This document shows positions 1 to 7,387 of a stretch of DNA of 41,417 bases, piece by piece. The translations under genes and the position numbers were made by a program. Within the stretch, counting starts at the first letter, position 1. The number at the start of each line of letters is the position of its first letter. Origin of the DNA: Kiritimatiellia bacterium (GTDB lineage: Bacteria > Verrucomicrobiota > Kiritimatiellia > RFP12 > UBA3636); contig JAFTHC010000005.1 in assembly GCA_017457625.1 (NCBI GenBank), forward strand, positions 1 to 41,417, written 5' to 3'. The notes under the pieces were generated by a model that saw only the letters and a list, made by a program, of their open reading frames with translations, did not search any database and was not told the DNA's origin.

Positions 1-379
1 GGACCGGGCGCCAGTGGTGGCGGCGCGGCGGCGGCGGGGGCGGCAGCAGCGAGCGGACGACCCCCGAGGCCGGCGTTTCGTAGACCACCTGCGGTTGGAT
101 GTAGACCCCCTGCGGTTGGGTGTAGACCACCTGCGGCTGCTGGTAGACGACCGTCGTCGCCGGCGTCGCCGTCACGACCGGCGCCGTGTAGACGACCGGG
201 GCGGGTTCGACGACCACCGGGGCGGGGGTCGTGGCCGCGGCGGTGACCGCCGCGCCGAGGATCAGGCCGCCGACGAGGGCGGCGACGCCGCCGCCGTGGT
301 GGCGGGCCTGCGCGGTGCCGGGCAACGCGAGCATCGCCGCGAGCACGAGCGCCGTCATGGTCTTTCCGATCTTGTCCAT
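1..379 (-). CDS. Secreted Tyr/Pro/Val-rich repeat protein (partial, C-terminus outside the window)
   Basis: The ATG is at 379-377 and the frame stays open to the left edge, so at least 126 N-terminal residues are present. The protein starts with a charged n-region and a hydrophobic core (MTALVLAAMLALPGTAQA), a Sec signal peptide with probable cleavage after AQA. A His/Gly stretch (RHHGGG) follows, then a second short hydrophobic segment of Ala/Gly/Val. After that comes low-complexity sequence built from PVVY, QPQVVY and TQPQ units, ending in a polyproline tract and RRHHW. No enzymatic fold is visible. Such His-rich and PQVVY-rich exported proteins are found in PVC bacteria and are usually annotated as hypothetical. 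An AGGAAA Shine-Dalgarno lies about 6 nt before the ATG, and the promoter at 441-469 gives a leader of roughly 60 nt, unlike many genes here. The export call is firm; the function is unknown. Confidence 0.72.
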   Translation of the reverse strand, partial: MDKIGKTMTALVLAAMLALPGTAQARHHGGGVAALVGGLILGAAVTAAATTPAPVVVEPAPVVYTAPVVTATPATTVVYQQPQVVYTQPQGVYIQPQVVYETPASGVVRSLLPPPPPPRRHHWRPV

Positions 380-440
380 GGTTGTTTCCTTTCGTGGTTG
401 CGGGGCCCTCGCGGACCCCTTCGTTTCGTGAACGCCGCCC

Positions 441-469
441 ATTCTACGAAAAACTGAATTAAAATTCAA
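441..469 (-). promoter_or_regulatory. Sigma70-like promoter of the secreted repeat protein
   Basis: On the minus strand there is a TTGAAT -35 (469-464), a 17 nt spacer and a TAGAAT -10 (446-441). The surrounding DNA (440-490) is strongly AT-rich compared with the rest of the window, which suits an UP-element or open-complex region. Confidence 0.65.
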
Positions 470-510
470 GAAAAAAATTTTTATTCATTTCAAGGGCCGG
501 AAAATACCGC

Positions 511-540
511 TTGACGCGCCCGGCGGCGATGTGCTAGTTT
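511..540 (+). promoter_or_regulatory. Promoter of tRNA-Glu
   Basis: TTGACG (511-516), an 18 nt spacer and TAGTTT (535-540), with a TG two bases upstream of the -10 (extended -10). The predicted start is about 14 nt before the mature tRNA. Confidence 0.7.
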
Positions 541-560
541 TCGGCGCGTCGGCGACACCC

Positions 561-635
561 GCCCCTATCGTCTAATGGTTAGGACGCCAGGTTCTCATCC
601 TGGTAATCGGGGTTCGATTCCCCGTGGGGGTGCCA
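561..635 (+). tRNA. tRNA-Glu (CTC)
   Basis: This is a complete 75 nt cloverleaf with encoded CCA. The acceptor GCCCCTA pairs with TGGGGGT (with G-U pairs at the ends). The anticodon stem CCAGG/CCTGG closes a TTCTCAT loop with anticodon CTC at 594-596. The T arm contains GGTTCGATTCC. A terminator hairpin follows at 654-694. Confidence 0.97.
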
Positions 636-653
636 GTCCGGCCGACCCGCCGC

Positions 654-694
654 AACGCCGCCGCGCGACTCCGTCGCGGGCGGCGTTCCCGTTT
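654..694 (+). terminator. Terminator-like hairpin after tRNA-Glu
   Basis: AACGCCGCC (654-662) pairs perfectly with GGCGGCGTT (679-687). An inner GCGAC/GTCGC stem closes a TCC loop, and a weak CCCGTTT tail follows. It separates the tRNA transcript from the hisB promoter. Confidence 0.6.
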
Positions 695-718
695 CGCGCG
701 CGGCCGCGGATTTTTCGC

Positions 719-747
719 TTTCCGCGGCACGCGCGTTTTGGTAGACT
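719..747 (+). promoter_or_regulatory. Promoter of hisB operon
   Basis: TTTCCG (719-724), a 17 nt spacer and TAGACT (742-747), with an extended TG upstream of the -10. The leader to the hisB ATG would be about 44 nt, so this is one of the leadered promoters in the window. Confidence 0.55.
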
Positions 748-797
748 GTCCGGCAACGCGGAGGACGGCGCGTGCCGCCGCCGCGCCCGCAAACACC

Positions 798-1388
798 ATG
801 AAACACCGCACCGCAACCGTCAAGCGCGAGACGCGCGAAACGCAGATCGAAGTCGAGCTGGACCTCGACGGAACCGGCCGCGCCGCCGTTTCGACCGGCG
901 TGGGCTTCCTCGACCACATGCTGGAGCTTTTCGCCAAGCACTCGCTCGTCGACCTGGCCGTTTCCTGCAAGGGCGACCTGCAGGTGGACTACCACCACAC
1001 GGTCGAGGACCTGGGCCTGGCGCTCGGCACGGCGCTCGACGGGGCGCTCGGCGACCGCAAGGGCATCCGCCGCTACGGGTTCTTCCTGCTGCCCATGGAC
1101 GAATCGCTCGGCCAGGCGGCCGTCGACTTCGGCGGGCGGCCCTTCCTCGTGTATTCCACGGAGTGCGTCTCGACGTTCGTCCGCGACTTCGACACGGCGC
1201 TGCTGCGCGAGTTCTTCCGCGCGCTTTCCGTGAACGCCCGCGCCAACGTGAACCTCCGGCACACCGGCGGCAACGAGCCGCACCACGCCGCCGAGGCGCT
1301 CTTCAAGGCGTTCGCGCGCGCCGTGCGCGCCGCCGTCGAACCCGACCCGCGCGAGCGGGGCGTGCCGTCCTCCAAGGGGGTCCTCTAG
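798..1388 (+). CDS. hisB: Imidazoleglycerol-phosphate dehydratase
   Basis: This is the monofunctional dehydratase (196 aa) that converts imidazoleglycerol phosphate to imidazoleacetol phosphate in histidine synthesis. It carries the family's two paired metal-binding motifs: HHTVED (around residue 70) and GNEPHHAAEAL near the C-terminus. It also has GVGFLDHMLELFAKHS near residue 40. These His/Glu clusters bind the manganese ions. The length matches the single-domain enzyme, and no histidinol-phosphatase domain is fused. I chose the ATG at 798 (MKHRTATVKRET) because conserved sequence starts directly after it; earlier in-frame starts would fall upstream of or inside the promoter. The next gene begins 3 nt after the stop, so the two are co-transcribed. 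No other his genes are in the window. Confidence 0.96.
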   Translation: MKHRTATVKRETRETQIEVELDLDGTGRAAVSTGVGFLDHMLELFAKHSLVDLAVSCKGDLQVDYHHTVEDLGLALGTALDGALGDRKGIRRYGFFLLPMDESLGQAAVDFGGRPFLVYSTECVSTFVRDFDTALLREFFRALSVNARANVNLRHTGGNEPHHAAEALFKAFARAVRAAVEPDPRERGVPSSKGVL

Positions 1389-1391
1389 CGC

Positions 1392-2588
1392 ATGTCCGCG
1401 CCGCGCTTCCGCCCGCTCCTGCTCGCCGCCGCGATCCTGGCGGCCGGACGGCCCGCCCCCGCGGGCGCGGCGCAGGTGCCGACCTTCCGCGTGGCGACGT
1501 GGAACGTCGAGAACCTCTTCGACGCGGTCGTGAACCAGCCCCTGAGCTACCTCACGGGCGAACCGAAGGACGCCGAGTGGTGCGCCCAGTCCTGGCGCCG
1601 CTGGACGGACGCGCGCTACCGCACCAAGCTCGAGCGCCTGGCGTGGGCCATCGACAAGATGAAGCCGGACGCGATCGCGCTGCAGGAGGTCGAGAACCGC
1701 GGCGTGCTGGAGGACCTGTGCGCCACGCTGCAGAAGAACCACGGCTGGACGTTCCCCTACATCGCGCACGAAGACTGCACCGACCCGCGCGGCGTCGACG
1801 TGGCGGTCCTTTCGCGGCATCCGATTTCGAAGGTCGACTACCAGCCCCAGCGCGGGCGCCGCGGCATCCTGGCCGCGACGGTGTCGGTCCCGGGCGGAGA
1901 CGTCGTCGTGATCGCGAACCACTGGAAGTCCCAGCTCGGCGACGCCGAGACGAACATCGCCGCGCGCACGGTCGAGGCGGAGCGGCTGCGCGCGTTCCTG
2001 ATCCGGCTCCTGACCGACGACCCCAACGCCTCCTTCGTCGCCTGCGGCGACTTCAACGAGGACATGGACGGCCCGGCGATGATGGCCGGGCTGCAGCCCG
2101 CCAACGACCGCGCCACGGCGCTCGAGGCGCTCCGGCTGCCGCTCGCCTCGTTCCGCCCCTACAACCTCGTGGGCGACATCCCCGAAAAGGAGCGCGGCTC
2201 CTACTTCTACGCGCGCCGCAAGATCTGGAACACGCTCGACGGCCTGGTCGTCTCGCCGCGCATGCTGCTGCCGACCGCCCAGCCCGGCCCGGCCTGGCGC
2301 GCCGGGGAGCCGGCGGAAACCGAAACGGTCCGCTACCCGGAAATGCGCTGGGGCCGCGAAGGCCGCCCGAACGCGTTCCACCGCGTCCGCTCCTACGAGG
2401 CCGGCACCGACGGCGACGTCGTGTCGGAGGAGAACTACTACGGCGAAGGCTACTCGGACCACTTCCCGGTCCTCACGGTCCTGCACCGCGGCCGCCCGGC
2501 GCCGGCGCGTCCCGTCCCGCGCCAGGTCCGCGGGGAAACGCCGGGCGCGCAGCCGGTCGGGCGCGGAACCCGCGCCCCGGGGAAATAG
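1392..2588 (+). CDS. Exported endonuclease/exonuclease/phosphatase-family protein
   Basis: This 398 aa protein has an N-terminal signal peptide (hydrophobic LLLAAAILAA, then Ala/Pro-rich to about residue 28). The EEP (DNase I-like) fold is recognised by ordered motifs. ATWNVENLFD (about residue 35) supplies the metal-binding Asn. ALQEVENRG holds the catalytic Glu. VVIANHWKSQ holds the catalytic His. CGDFNEDMDGPA holds the Asp/Asn pair, and YSDHFPVL the terminal Asp-His. All catalytic residues appear intact. Exported members act as nucleases or phosphodiesterases/phosphatases; the substrate cannot be read from sequence. The C-terminus is a Pro/Arg-rich tail of about 40 residues. It sits 3 nt after hisB and 4 nt before the release-factor-like gene, so it is the middle gene of a tight operon. 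Confidence 0.88.
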   Translation: MSAPRFRPLLLAAAILAAGRPAPAGAAQVPTFRVATWNVENLFDAVVNQPLSYLTGEPKDAEWCAQSWRRWTDARYRTKLERLAWAIDKMKPDAIALQEVENRGVLEDLCATLQKNHGWTFPYIAHEDCTDPRGVDVAVLSRHPISKVDYQPQRGRRGILAATVSVPGGDVVVIANHWKSQLGDAETNIAARTVEAERLRAFLIRLLTDDPNASFVACGDFNEDMDGPAMMAGLQPANDRATALEALRLPLASFRPYNLVGDIPEKERGSYFYARRKIWNTLDGLVVSPRMLLPTAQPGPAWRAGEPAETETVRYPEMRWGREGRPNAFHRVRSYEAGTDGDVVSEENYYGEGYSDHFPVLTVLHRGRPAPARPVPRQVRGETPGAQPVGRGTRAPGK

Positions 2589-2592
2589 CGCG

Positions 2593-3003
2593 ATGGAAAC
2601 GCCCGGCCCGAAGAAACTCGCCGAACTCTCGGCGCGCATGGCCTCGCTCGGCATCGACGAGGCGCTGCTCGAGGAGTCGTTCGTGCAGGGCTTCGGCCCC
2701 GGCGGCCAGAAGATCAACAAGACCGCCTCGTGCGTTTCGCTCTCGTATCCGCCGCTCGACGTCCGGATCAAGTGCCAGCGCACGCGCTCGCGCGCGCTCA
2801 ACCGCTACTACGCGCGCTTCGAGCTGTGCGAGCGCGTCGCCGAGCGCATCGAGGGCGAGCGCAGCCGGCGCCAGGCCGAGGCCGAGAAGATCCGCCGCCA
2901 GAAGCGCCGCCGCTCGCGCCGCGCCAAGGCCAAGATGCTCGCCGACAAGCACGCGCAGTCCGGGAAGAAGGCGCTGCGGCGCCGTCCGTCCGCGGACGAC
3001 TGA
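2593..3003 (+). CDS. Peptide chain release factor-like (GGQ) protein
   Basis: This 136 aa protein consists of a single RF-1 domain. The catalytic GGQ is at residues 37-39 within GFGPGGQKINKTAS, followed by the family's RSRALNRYYARFELCERV segment and a strongly basic C-terminal tail (KIRRQKRRRSRRAKAK). The GGQ motif triggers peptidyl-tRNA hydrolysis in the ribosome. The lack of codon-recognition domains and the basic tail fit stalled-ribosome rescue factors of the ArfB/MTRFR type, in which the tail inserts into the empty mRNA channel. It may therefore be a non-canonical rescue factor rather than a true RF1/RF2. It is the last gene of the hisB operon and is convergent with the gene at 3022. The short spacing of about 36 residues before GGQ resembles MTRFR-like bacterial proteins. 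Confidence 0.88.
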   Translation: METPGPKKLAELSARMASLGIDEALLEESFVQGFGPGGQKINKTASCVSLSYPPLDVRIKCQRTRSRALNRYYARFELCERVAERIEGERSRRQAEAEKIRRQKRRRSRRAKAKMLADKHAQSGKKALRRRPSADD

Positions 3004-3004
3004 C

Positions 3005-3035
3005 CGATCCCCCGCCCTTCCCTACTCCGGGATCG
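3005..3035. terminator. Short inverted repeat between convergent stops
   Basis: CGATCCC (3005-3011) and GGGATCG (3029-3035) form a 7 bp stem around a 17 nt loop between the stop codons of two convergent genes. There is no U-tract, so intrinsic termination is only possible. Confidence 0.3.
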
Positions 3036-4329
3036 CGGCGGCGATTTCGCCGAGGCGCCCCGTCTCGAACGCGACGTCCAGCGCCGTGTAGCGCCGCCGG
3101 ATCATCTGCACGCGCGGGAGCAGGCGGCGGATCGCCGCGCCCGTCGTGGCCAGGTCGGCCGGCCGCGCCGGGCAGCCCGCCGCGGCCAGCCGCGCCGCGG
3201 GGTCCGGAACGCGCTCCAGCTGCGAAAGCGCCCGCTCCCGCAGCTCGCCCCAGTGCGCGGCCAGGAACTCCAGGCGCGCCCGCAGCGCGTCGCCCCCGAG
3301 GTGCTTGGCGCGGCACTCCGCCAGCATCGCCTCCTGCATGCGCGGCGAATCCGGCGCCTCGGCGCGGACGCGCGCCTCGCGCTCCGCCCACGACGGATAC
3401 GCCGCGAGCGCGGCCGGGACGTCCGCCGGCCCGAAGTCGCGCGCGAACAGCGCCCGCGTCAGCGCGGCCGAACAGACCGTCCCGAGCGCGACCTTGTGCC
3501 CGTGCGTCGGCTCCGAGCCGTCCGCCAGGCGAAGGCCCGACATCTCCCAGGTGTGCGAAAAGTGGTGTTCCGTGCCGGACGCCGGGCGCGACGACCGCGC
3601 GACCTGCATCGCGAGTCCCGACGCGACGAGCCCCTCGAAGAGCGCGGCGACGGCGGCCGGATCGCCCGCGGCGATTTTTTCCGGCGCCGCGACCCACCGC
3701 TCCAGCGGCCCCTGCACGAGCTCCCACGCGCGGCGGTCGACCGGGTCGCGCCCCGTCACGAGCTCCGCGACGAGCCAGTCGGCGCCGGCCGCCACCTTGC
3801 CGAGCAGGTCGCCGTAGCCCGACGATGCCAGGAACGCGGGCGCGGCGGCGAGGATTTCCGGCTCGGCGGAGACGGCGCGCGGGGCCGGGCATTCGCGGGT
3901 GATCTTGAAGCCCGCCTCGTCCGTGATCGGCGCACCGAACGAGGCGAACCCGTCGACCGACGCGGCGGTCGCGAAACACGCGTAGGGGCGGCCGAGTTCG
4001 AACGACGCGCGCTTGCACAGGTCGTTGATCGTCCCCGACCCCACCGCCACCGCCACGGCGCCGGCACCCGCCGCCTCGAGCGCGAGGCGCGTCTCCTCCA
4101 CGAAACGAGACCGCTCCGACGGCGCCGCCGCGAAAACGAACGGCGGGCACGGCGCCGCGCCCGCGGCGCGGAACGCCGCCTCGAGCCGCTCGCCCGCGGC
4201 GCGCCACGTGGCGGGGTCGGCCACGAGAAGCGGCCGCGCCCCGGGAAACAGCGCCCGGAAAACGCCGGGCATCCGTTCGGCCGCGCCCGCGGCCGCGTCG
4301 ATCGACTTGGTGTCGGGAAATCCTTCCAT
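3022..4329 (-). CDS. sn-glycerol-1-phosphate dehydrogenase (AraM/EgsA family)
   Basis: This 435 aa protein belongs to the iron-containing-alcohol-dehydrogenase/glycerol-dehydrogenase superfamily. It reduces dihydroxyacetone phosphate to sn-glycerol-1-phosphate, the stereoisomer used in archaeal lipids and in some bacterial prenyl-glycerol lipids. Visible features are the nucleotide-binding VAVGSGTINDLCK (about residue 95), FATAASVDGFAS, a metal-ligand Asp in SSGYGDLLGKV, and metal-ligand His in GTEHHFSHTWEM and PTHGHKVALGT. The length fits AraM. The ATG at 4329 is chosen because a TAGCAT -10 ends exactly 8 nt upstream; a longer version would start inside the promoter. The C-terminal 120 residues are Ala/Arg-rich helices as in AraM. 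No geranylgeranylglyceryl-phosphate synthase is in the window. Polyol-phosphate dehydrogenase activity is an alternative. Confidence 0.87.
   Translation of the reverse strand: MEGFPDTKSIDAAAGAAERMPGVFRALFPGARPLLVADPATWRAAGERLEAAFRAAGAAPCPPFVFAAAPSERSRFVEETRLALEAAGAGAVAVAVGSGTINDLCKRASFELGRPYACFATAASVDGFASFGAPITDEAGFKITRECPAPRAVSAEPEILAAAPAFLASSGYGDLLGKVAAGADWLVAELVTGRDPVDRRAWELVQGPLERWVAAPEKIAAGDPAAVAALFEGLVASGLAMQVARSSRPASGTEHHFSHTWEMSGLRLADGSEPTHGHKVALGTVCSAALTRALFARDFGPADVPAALAAYPSWAEREARVRAEAPDSPRMQEAMLAECRAKHLGGDALRARLEFLAAHWGELRERALSQLERVPDPAARLAAAGCPARPADLATTGAAIRRLLPRVQMIRRRYTALDVAFETGRLGEIAAAIPE
4207..4217 (+). repeat. CGTGGCGGGGT word, copy 1
   Basis: Inside the glycerol-1-phosphate dehydrogenase gene; the complement encodes Asp-Pro-Ala-Thr. 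Confidence 0.75.
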
Positions 4330-4337
4330 GGCGCCGG

Positions 4338-4367
4338 ATGCTACCACGGCTCGCGCCCCGCCTGCAA
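4338..4367 (-). promoter_or_regulatory. Leaderless-type promoter of the glycerol-1-phosphate dehydrogenase
   Basis: TTGCAG (4367-4362), an 18 nt spacer and TAGCAT (4343-4338). The -10 ends 8 nt before the ATG at 4329. It lies just after the stop of the upstream TadG-like gene, so the dehydrogenase can be expressed independently. Confidence 0.7.
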
Positions 4368-4374
4368 CCACTCG

Positions 4375-5823
4375 CTAGTGCGCGTGGCGGGAGCCGCCGC
4401 CCGGACCGCCGCCCGGCGGGGCGACGGTGCATTTCCACGAGTTGGTCGAGAGCCAGCGCGAACCGGCGCGGCGGAAGGCGGCGTCTTCCCAGCGCTCCAG
4501 CGCGCGGCAGTGGCGGCACCCCGCCGCGAGCGCCGCCGGGCCGCGCTCCAGGTAGCGCGGCAGATGCTCGACGCAATGCCGCCGCCACGCCAGGTCGAAC
4601 GCGCCGCCGGACGGCATCCACACGGCGTCGAGCGGGACGAGCCGCACCTGCGGGAAGACGGGCAGCACGAGCGGGACCGCGGTCGGCGGCAGGTCCGCGC
4701 CGTCCTCGCCCGCGAGCTTGCCGAACGGCTTGGCGGCGCCCGTCCAGACGAGCGCGCCGGGCTCCGCGGCCGGGTCGGAGAGGCGCGGAACCGGCAGCTC
4801 GACGCGCAGCGCGGCGTCCGCGCCGGCGTAGTCGTATTCCGGCCGCAGCTCGCCTTCGACGGGAAACGACGGGTCCTTCATCGCCTCCCACGGCCCCCAG
4901 CGCGAGGGATCGTAGAGCAGGAAGCCCGGGGCGGCGTTGGTCGCGGCGGCTCCGTCCGGAAAGCCCGCGGCGAAGGGATCCGGCAGCCCCGCTTCGCCGA
5001 ACGCGGCCGGGAGACCCGGCATGGCGGCGAGGTCGGCGCCCGTCAGGTCCTCGAGGCGGAGGCGCAGCGAGAGGATTTCGGACGAAGCGGGCGGCGCGTC
5101 GTCCGGCGGCGGCAGCGGCGGCCAGGAGCTCCAGCCGGCGTAGTCGTCGAGCAGCGTCGGCGCGGCCCGGCGGAACCAGCACCACGAGCGGCCGAGCACG
5201 GCGGCGTAGAAGCCCTGGTCGAGCAGGACGTGGCTCCCGGCCGGATCGCCGAAGAAGGCCGCGTTGTCGAACCCGGCGGCGACGCCGCCGTCCGCGATCG
5301 CGTCGAGCGCGGCCGCGTATTCGCCCCACGCGCCGGGCCAGGGCTCCGGCATCGCGGTGCCGTCCGCGAAGCGGAACCCGTAGCCGCCGCGCGCCACGCG
5401 CGCCCGTTCGCGGACGAACGCCGTGAAGCCGTCGTTGTCGGGCGCGCCGTCCAGCTTCGCCGCGGTCTGCGCGGCCGCGGCGCCGGCGAGCGGCCCCAGG
5501 AACGACGTTCGCAGCGCGGCCTCGCGGAGCGTGTCCGCGGCTTCGGCGTCGCCCGCCGCGAGCGCGAGGACGCGCAGGAGGTTGAGCTCGCCGATCGCGT
5601 TGAGCGAAGCGCCCTGCCAGCGCGCGGACTCGAGCGCGGCGGCGTCGCCGGCGTTCTGCGCCCGGTCCTTGCCGCGGATCGCGACGTGCAGGTCGACGAG
5701 CCAGAGCACGGCCGCCAGGAGCGCCAGCACCGCCGCGAGCAGGAAGAGCAGCACCTGCCCGCCGCGGCCGCGCGCGGCGGTGCGCGCGGCCGGACGCGGG
5801 CTTCTCGCGGCTGGGCTCTGCAC
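4375..5823 (-). CDS. TadG-like pilus-assembly/Flp family protein
   Basis: This 482 aa protein has one N-terminal membrane segment (VLLFLLAAVLALLAAVLWL, residues about 24-42) preceded by basic residues and RGGQ. It is followed by a segment resembling the TadG start (RAQNAGDAAALESAR). That arrangement, GQ then a transmembrane helix then QNAxDAAAL, is the hallmark of TadE/TadG-like minor pilin or pilus-anchoring proteins. The remainder is a large extracytoplasmic domain rich in Trp, Pro and Asp that I do not recognise, with a CRHC pair near the C-terminus. The start is GTG at 5823, 9 nt after the YbaY-like stop; no better start is seen and no clear Shine-Dalgarno precedes it. No other tad/flp genes are in the window, so an actual pilus role is uncertain. 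Confidence 0.68.
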   Translation of the reverse strand: MQSPAARSPRPAARTAARGRGGQVLLFLLAAVLALLAAVLWLVDLHVAIRGKDRAQNAGDAAALESARWQGASLNAIGELNLLRVLALAAGDAEAADTLREAALRTSFLGPLAGAAAAQTAAKLDGAPDNDGFTAFVRERARVARGGYGFRFADGTAMPEPWPGAWGEYAAALDAIADGGVAAGFDNAAFFGDPAGSHVLLDQGFYAAVLGRSWCWFRRAAPTLLDDYAGWSSWPPLPPPDDAPPASSEILSLRLRLEDLTGADLAAMPGLPAAFGEAGLPDPFAAGFPDGAAATNAAPGFLLYDPSRWGPWEAMKDPSFPVEGELRPEYDYAGADAALRVELPVPRLSDPAAEPGALVWTGAAKPFGKLAGEDGADLPPTAVPLVLPVFPQVRLVPLDAVWMPSGGAFDLAWRRHCVEHLPRYLERGPAALAAGCRHCRALERWEDAAFRRAGSRWLSTNSWKCTVAPPGGGPGGGSRHAH

Positions 5824-5832
5824 GGGAAAAGG

Positions 5833-6294
5833 TCAGGGCGAAGGCGCGCGCACGAGGACGAGGTCGGCGGACGGGCCGGCCCCGCGGGTGAGCACGCGGT
5901 ACTGCGTGTCCGTGCGGAAAATCGTCTCGCCGTCGGCGAGCAGTTCGGCCGAGAGGCCGTAGGAGCCGTTCGGCCGGATCGCCTCGCCCGGACACGCGAA
6001 CTCGAAGGCGTGCGGCAGGGCCGAAAGGCCCGTCTCCTCCTTCGTGGCGAGCGCTTCGCCGGACGAAAGGTCGAGCAGCCGCAGGCGCAGGCGGTAGGTG
6101 GGCAGGAGCGTGGCGCGCTCCAGCGTCGTCACCGTCCCGCGGACCGAGACGGGCGGCGCTTCGGGCCGGAGCGCGCGCTCGGCGGCGAGGCGTTCGCGCT
6201 CGGCGGCGCCCCAGGAGGCGCCGCACACCGGGCAGTGGGAACAGCCGGCGGCGAGCAGCGCCGCGGCGGAAAGGGCCAGGATCTTCGCGTTCAT
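5833..6294 (-). CDS. YbaY/YscW-like lipoprotein
   Basis: This 153 aa protein has a lipoprotein signal peptide ending in LLAAGC (lipobox Cys18), followed by HCPVC. The mature part resembles the YbaY/YscW family, a compact beta-sandwich. Matching features are VRGTVTTLERATLLPTY, LRLRLLDLSSGEAL, a PHAFEF strand, an AIRPNGSYGLSAELL strand and a DGETIFRTDTQYRVLTRG end. Family members act as outer-membrane lipoproteins, and YscW is the pilotin of a type III secretin. No secretin is present here, so only the general role is supported. It lies 16 nt downstream of holA and 9 nt upstream of the TadG-like gene in the same transcript. CPVCG beside the acylated Cys is unusual and might bind metal. Confidence 0.74.
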   Translation of the reverse strand: MNAKILALSAAALLAAGCSHCPVCGASWGAAERERLAAERALRPEAPPVSVRGTVTTLERATLLPTYRLRLRLLDLSSGEALATKEETGLSALPHAFEFACPGEAIRPNGSYGLSAELLADGETIFRTDTQYRVLTRGAGPSADLVLVRAPSP

Positions 6295-6310
6295 GTCGGT
6301 TGCGGTCCGC

Positions 6311-7387
6311 TCAGGCCATCGCTTCGGCGAGCGCGAGCTCGAGCAGCGTGGCGGGGTTGACGGAAACGGTGACGGCGTTCTCGTGGGCGCGCATCACGGC
6401 GAGGCGGGCGCGGACGGTCTGCGCGCGCGTCCACTTGGCCGCCTGCGCCAAGACGCGCGCCTTCATGAAGCCCGGGCGCGAAAGCACGTCCGCCTTGCCG
6501 AGGTCGCGGACGGCCTCGCGGTCTTCGCCGGAAAGCGCGGGCGACCAGGCCGAGCCCGCCAGCAGCCCGCGCTCGCGCGCGTCGACGACGAGGGAAATCT
6601 CGTCGAGGCGGTTCTCCAGGACGATCAGCAGGAAGATCGCGTCGACCTTCTGCGAAAGCAGGTTGCGCAGCGCCGCGCGCGCGGCCGGCAGGTCGCGCGC
6701 GCCGAAGGCGTCCGCGAAGTCCCACGGCACGTCGCTGCCGTGGAACGTGCAGATCGCCTGCACGTCCTCGACCGTCGGCTCCTTGCCCGCGGTGTAGGCG
6801 AAGAGCTTCTCGCATTCGGAGACGAGCGTCTGGCCGTCCGTGCCGGCGCGGTCCACGAGCGCGCGCATCGCGTCCGCGCCCATCGCGCGGCCCTGCGCTT
6901 CGAGCGTGCGCTGGAGGATCTTGAGCGCGGCCTCGGCGCTGCCGCCGGCGCATTCCACGACGCGCGCCGTCCCCTCCTTCGCCATCGCCTTGAACGTGTT
7001 GGCCAGCGCGGAGTTCTTCGCGATCGAGGTGCCCGTGACGAGCAGCGCCACGCCCTCGGGCAGGCCCTTTTCGCGCAGCTCCGAGCGGAACGTCTCGACC
7101 GCGTCGCGCACGGATTCGGACTTGCTCGTGCGGTCGGTCCCGCAAAACGAGACGTTGCGCAGCCACACGACCTTGTCCTCGGCGAAGAAGCTGGTCTGCA
7201 CCATCGCCTGGCGCACGGCCGCCAGCGCGGCGAGCGCGTCGTCCGCGCGGTCGACGAGCCCGTTCACCGTCTCGAGCCCGAAGTCGCCCTTCTTGTAGCC
7301 GGGCAGGACGGAGCGGACGATCTCGTCGGCTTCGCGCTCGACGAGGTAGGCGTCGGGGCCCAGCACCAGGAAGGCCGAAGGTTTCAT
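6311..7387 (-). CDS. holA: DNA polymerase III subunit delta
   Basis: This 358 aa protein is the clamp-loader delta subunit, which opens the beta sliding clamp. The N-terminus (SAFLVLGPDAYLVEREADEIV) matches the family's start, where delta lacks a functional Walker A. The central AFFAEDK/VVWLRNV-type strand, the SALANTFK helix and a C-terminal all-helical collar with LLIVLENRLDEISLV agree with HolA. The ATG at 7387 overlaps the proB stop as ATGA, showing translational coupling, and the length is typical. Delta is usually next to lptE, rpsT or leuS in other bacteria, so pairing with proB here is lineage-specific. The assignment rests on overall pattern rather than a sharp catalytic motif. Confidence 0.85.
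   Translation of the reverse strand: MKPSAFLVLGPDAYLVEREADEIVRSVLPGYKKGDFGLETVNGLVDRADDALAALAAVRQAMVQTSFFAEDKVVWLRNVSFCGTDRTSKSESVRDAVETFRSELREKGLPEGVALLVTGTSIAKNSALANTFKAMAKEGTARVVECAGGSAEAALKILQRTLEAQGRAMGADAMRALVDRAGTDGQTLVSECEKLFAYTAGKEPTVEDVQAICTFHGSDVPWDFADAFGARDLPAARAALRNLLSQKVDAIFLLIVLENRLDEISLVVDARERGLLAGSAWSPALSGEDREAVRDLGKADVLSRPGFMKARVLAQAAKWTRAQTVRARLAVMRAHENAVTVSVNPATLLELALAEAMA
6347..6357 (+). repeat. CGTGGCGGGGT word, copy 2
   Basis: Near the 3' end of holA; the complement encodes Asn-Pro-Ala-Thr. Confidence 0.75.

Noticed and set aside
579-2801. A 740-codon open frame antisense to hisB and the exported EEP protein
   Set aside because: Composition is Arg/Val/Asp-rich with no domain, and the sense frames carry complete family motifs. 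Long antisense frames are expected at this GC.
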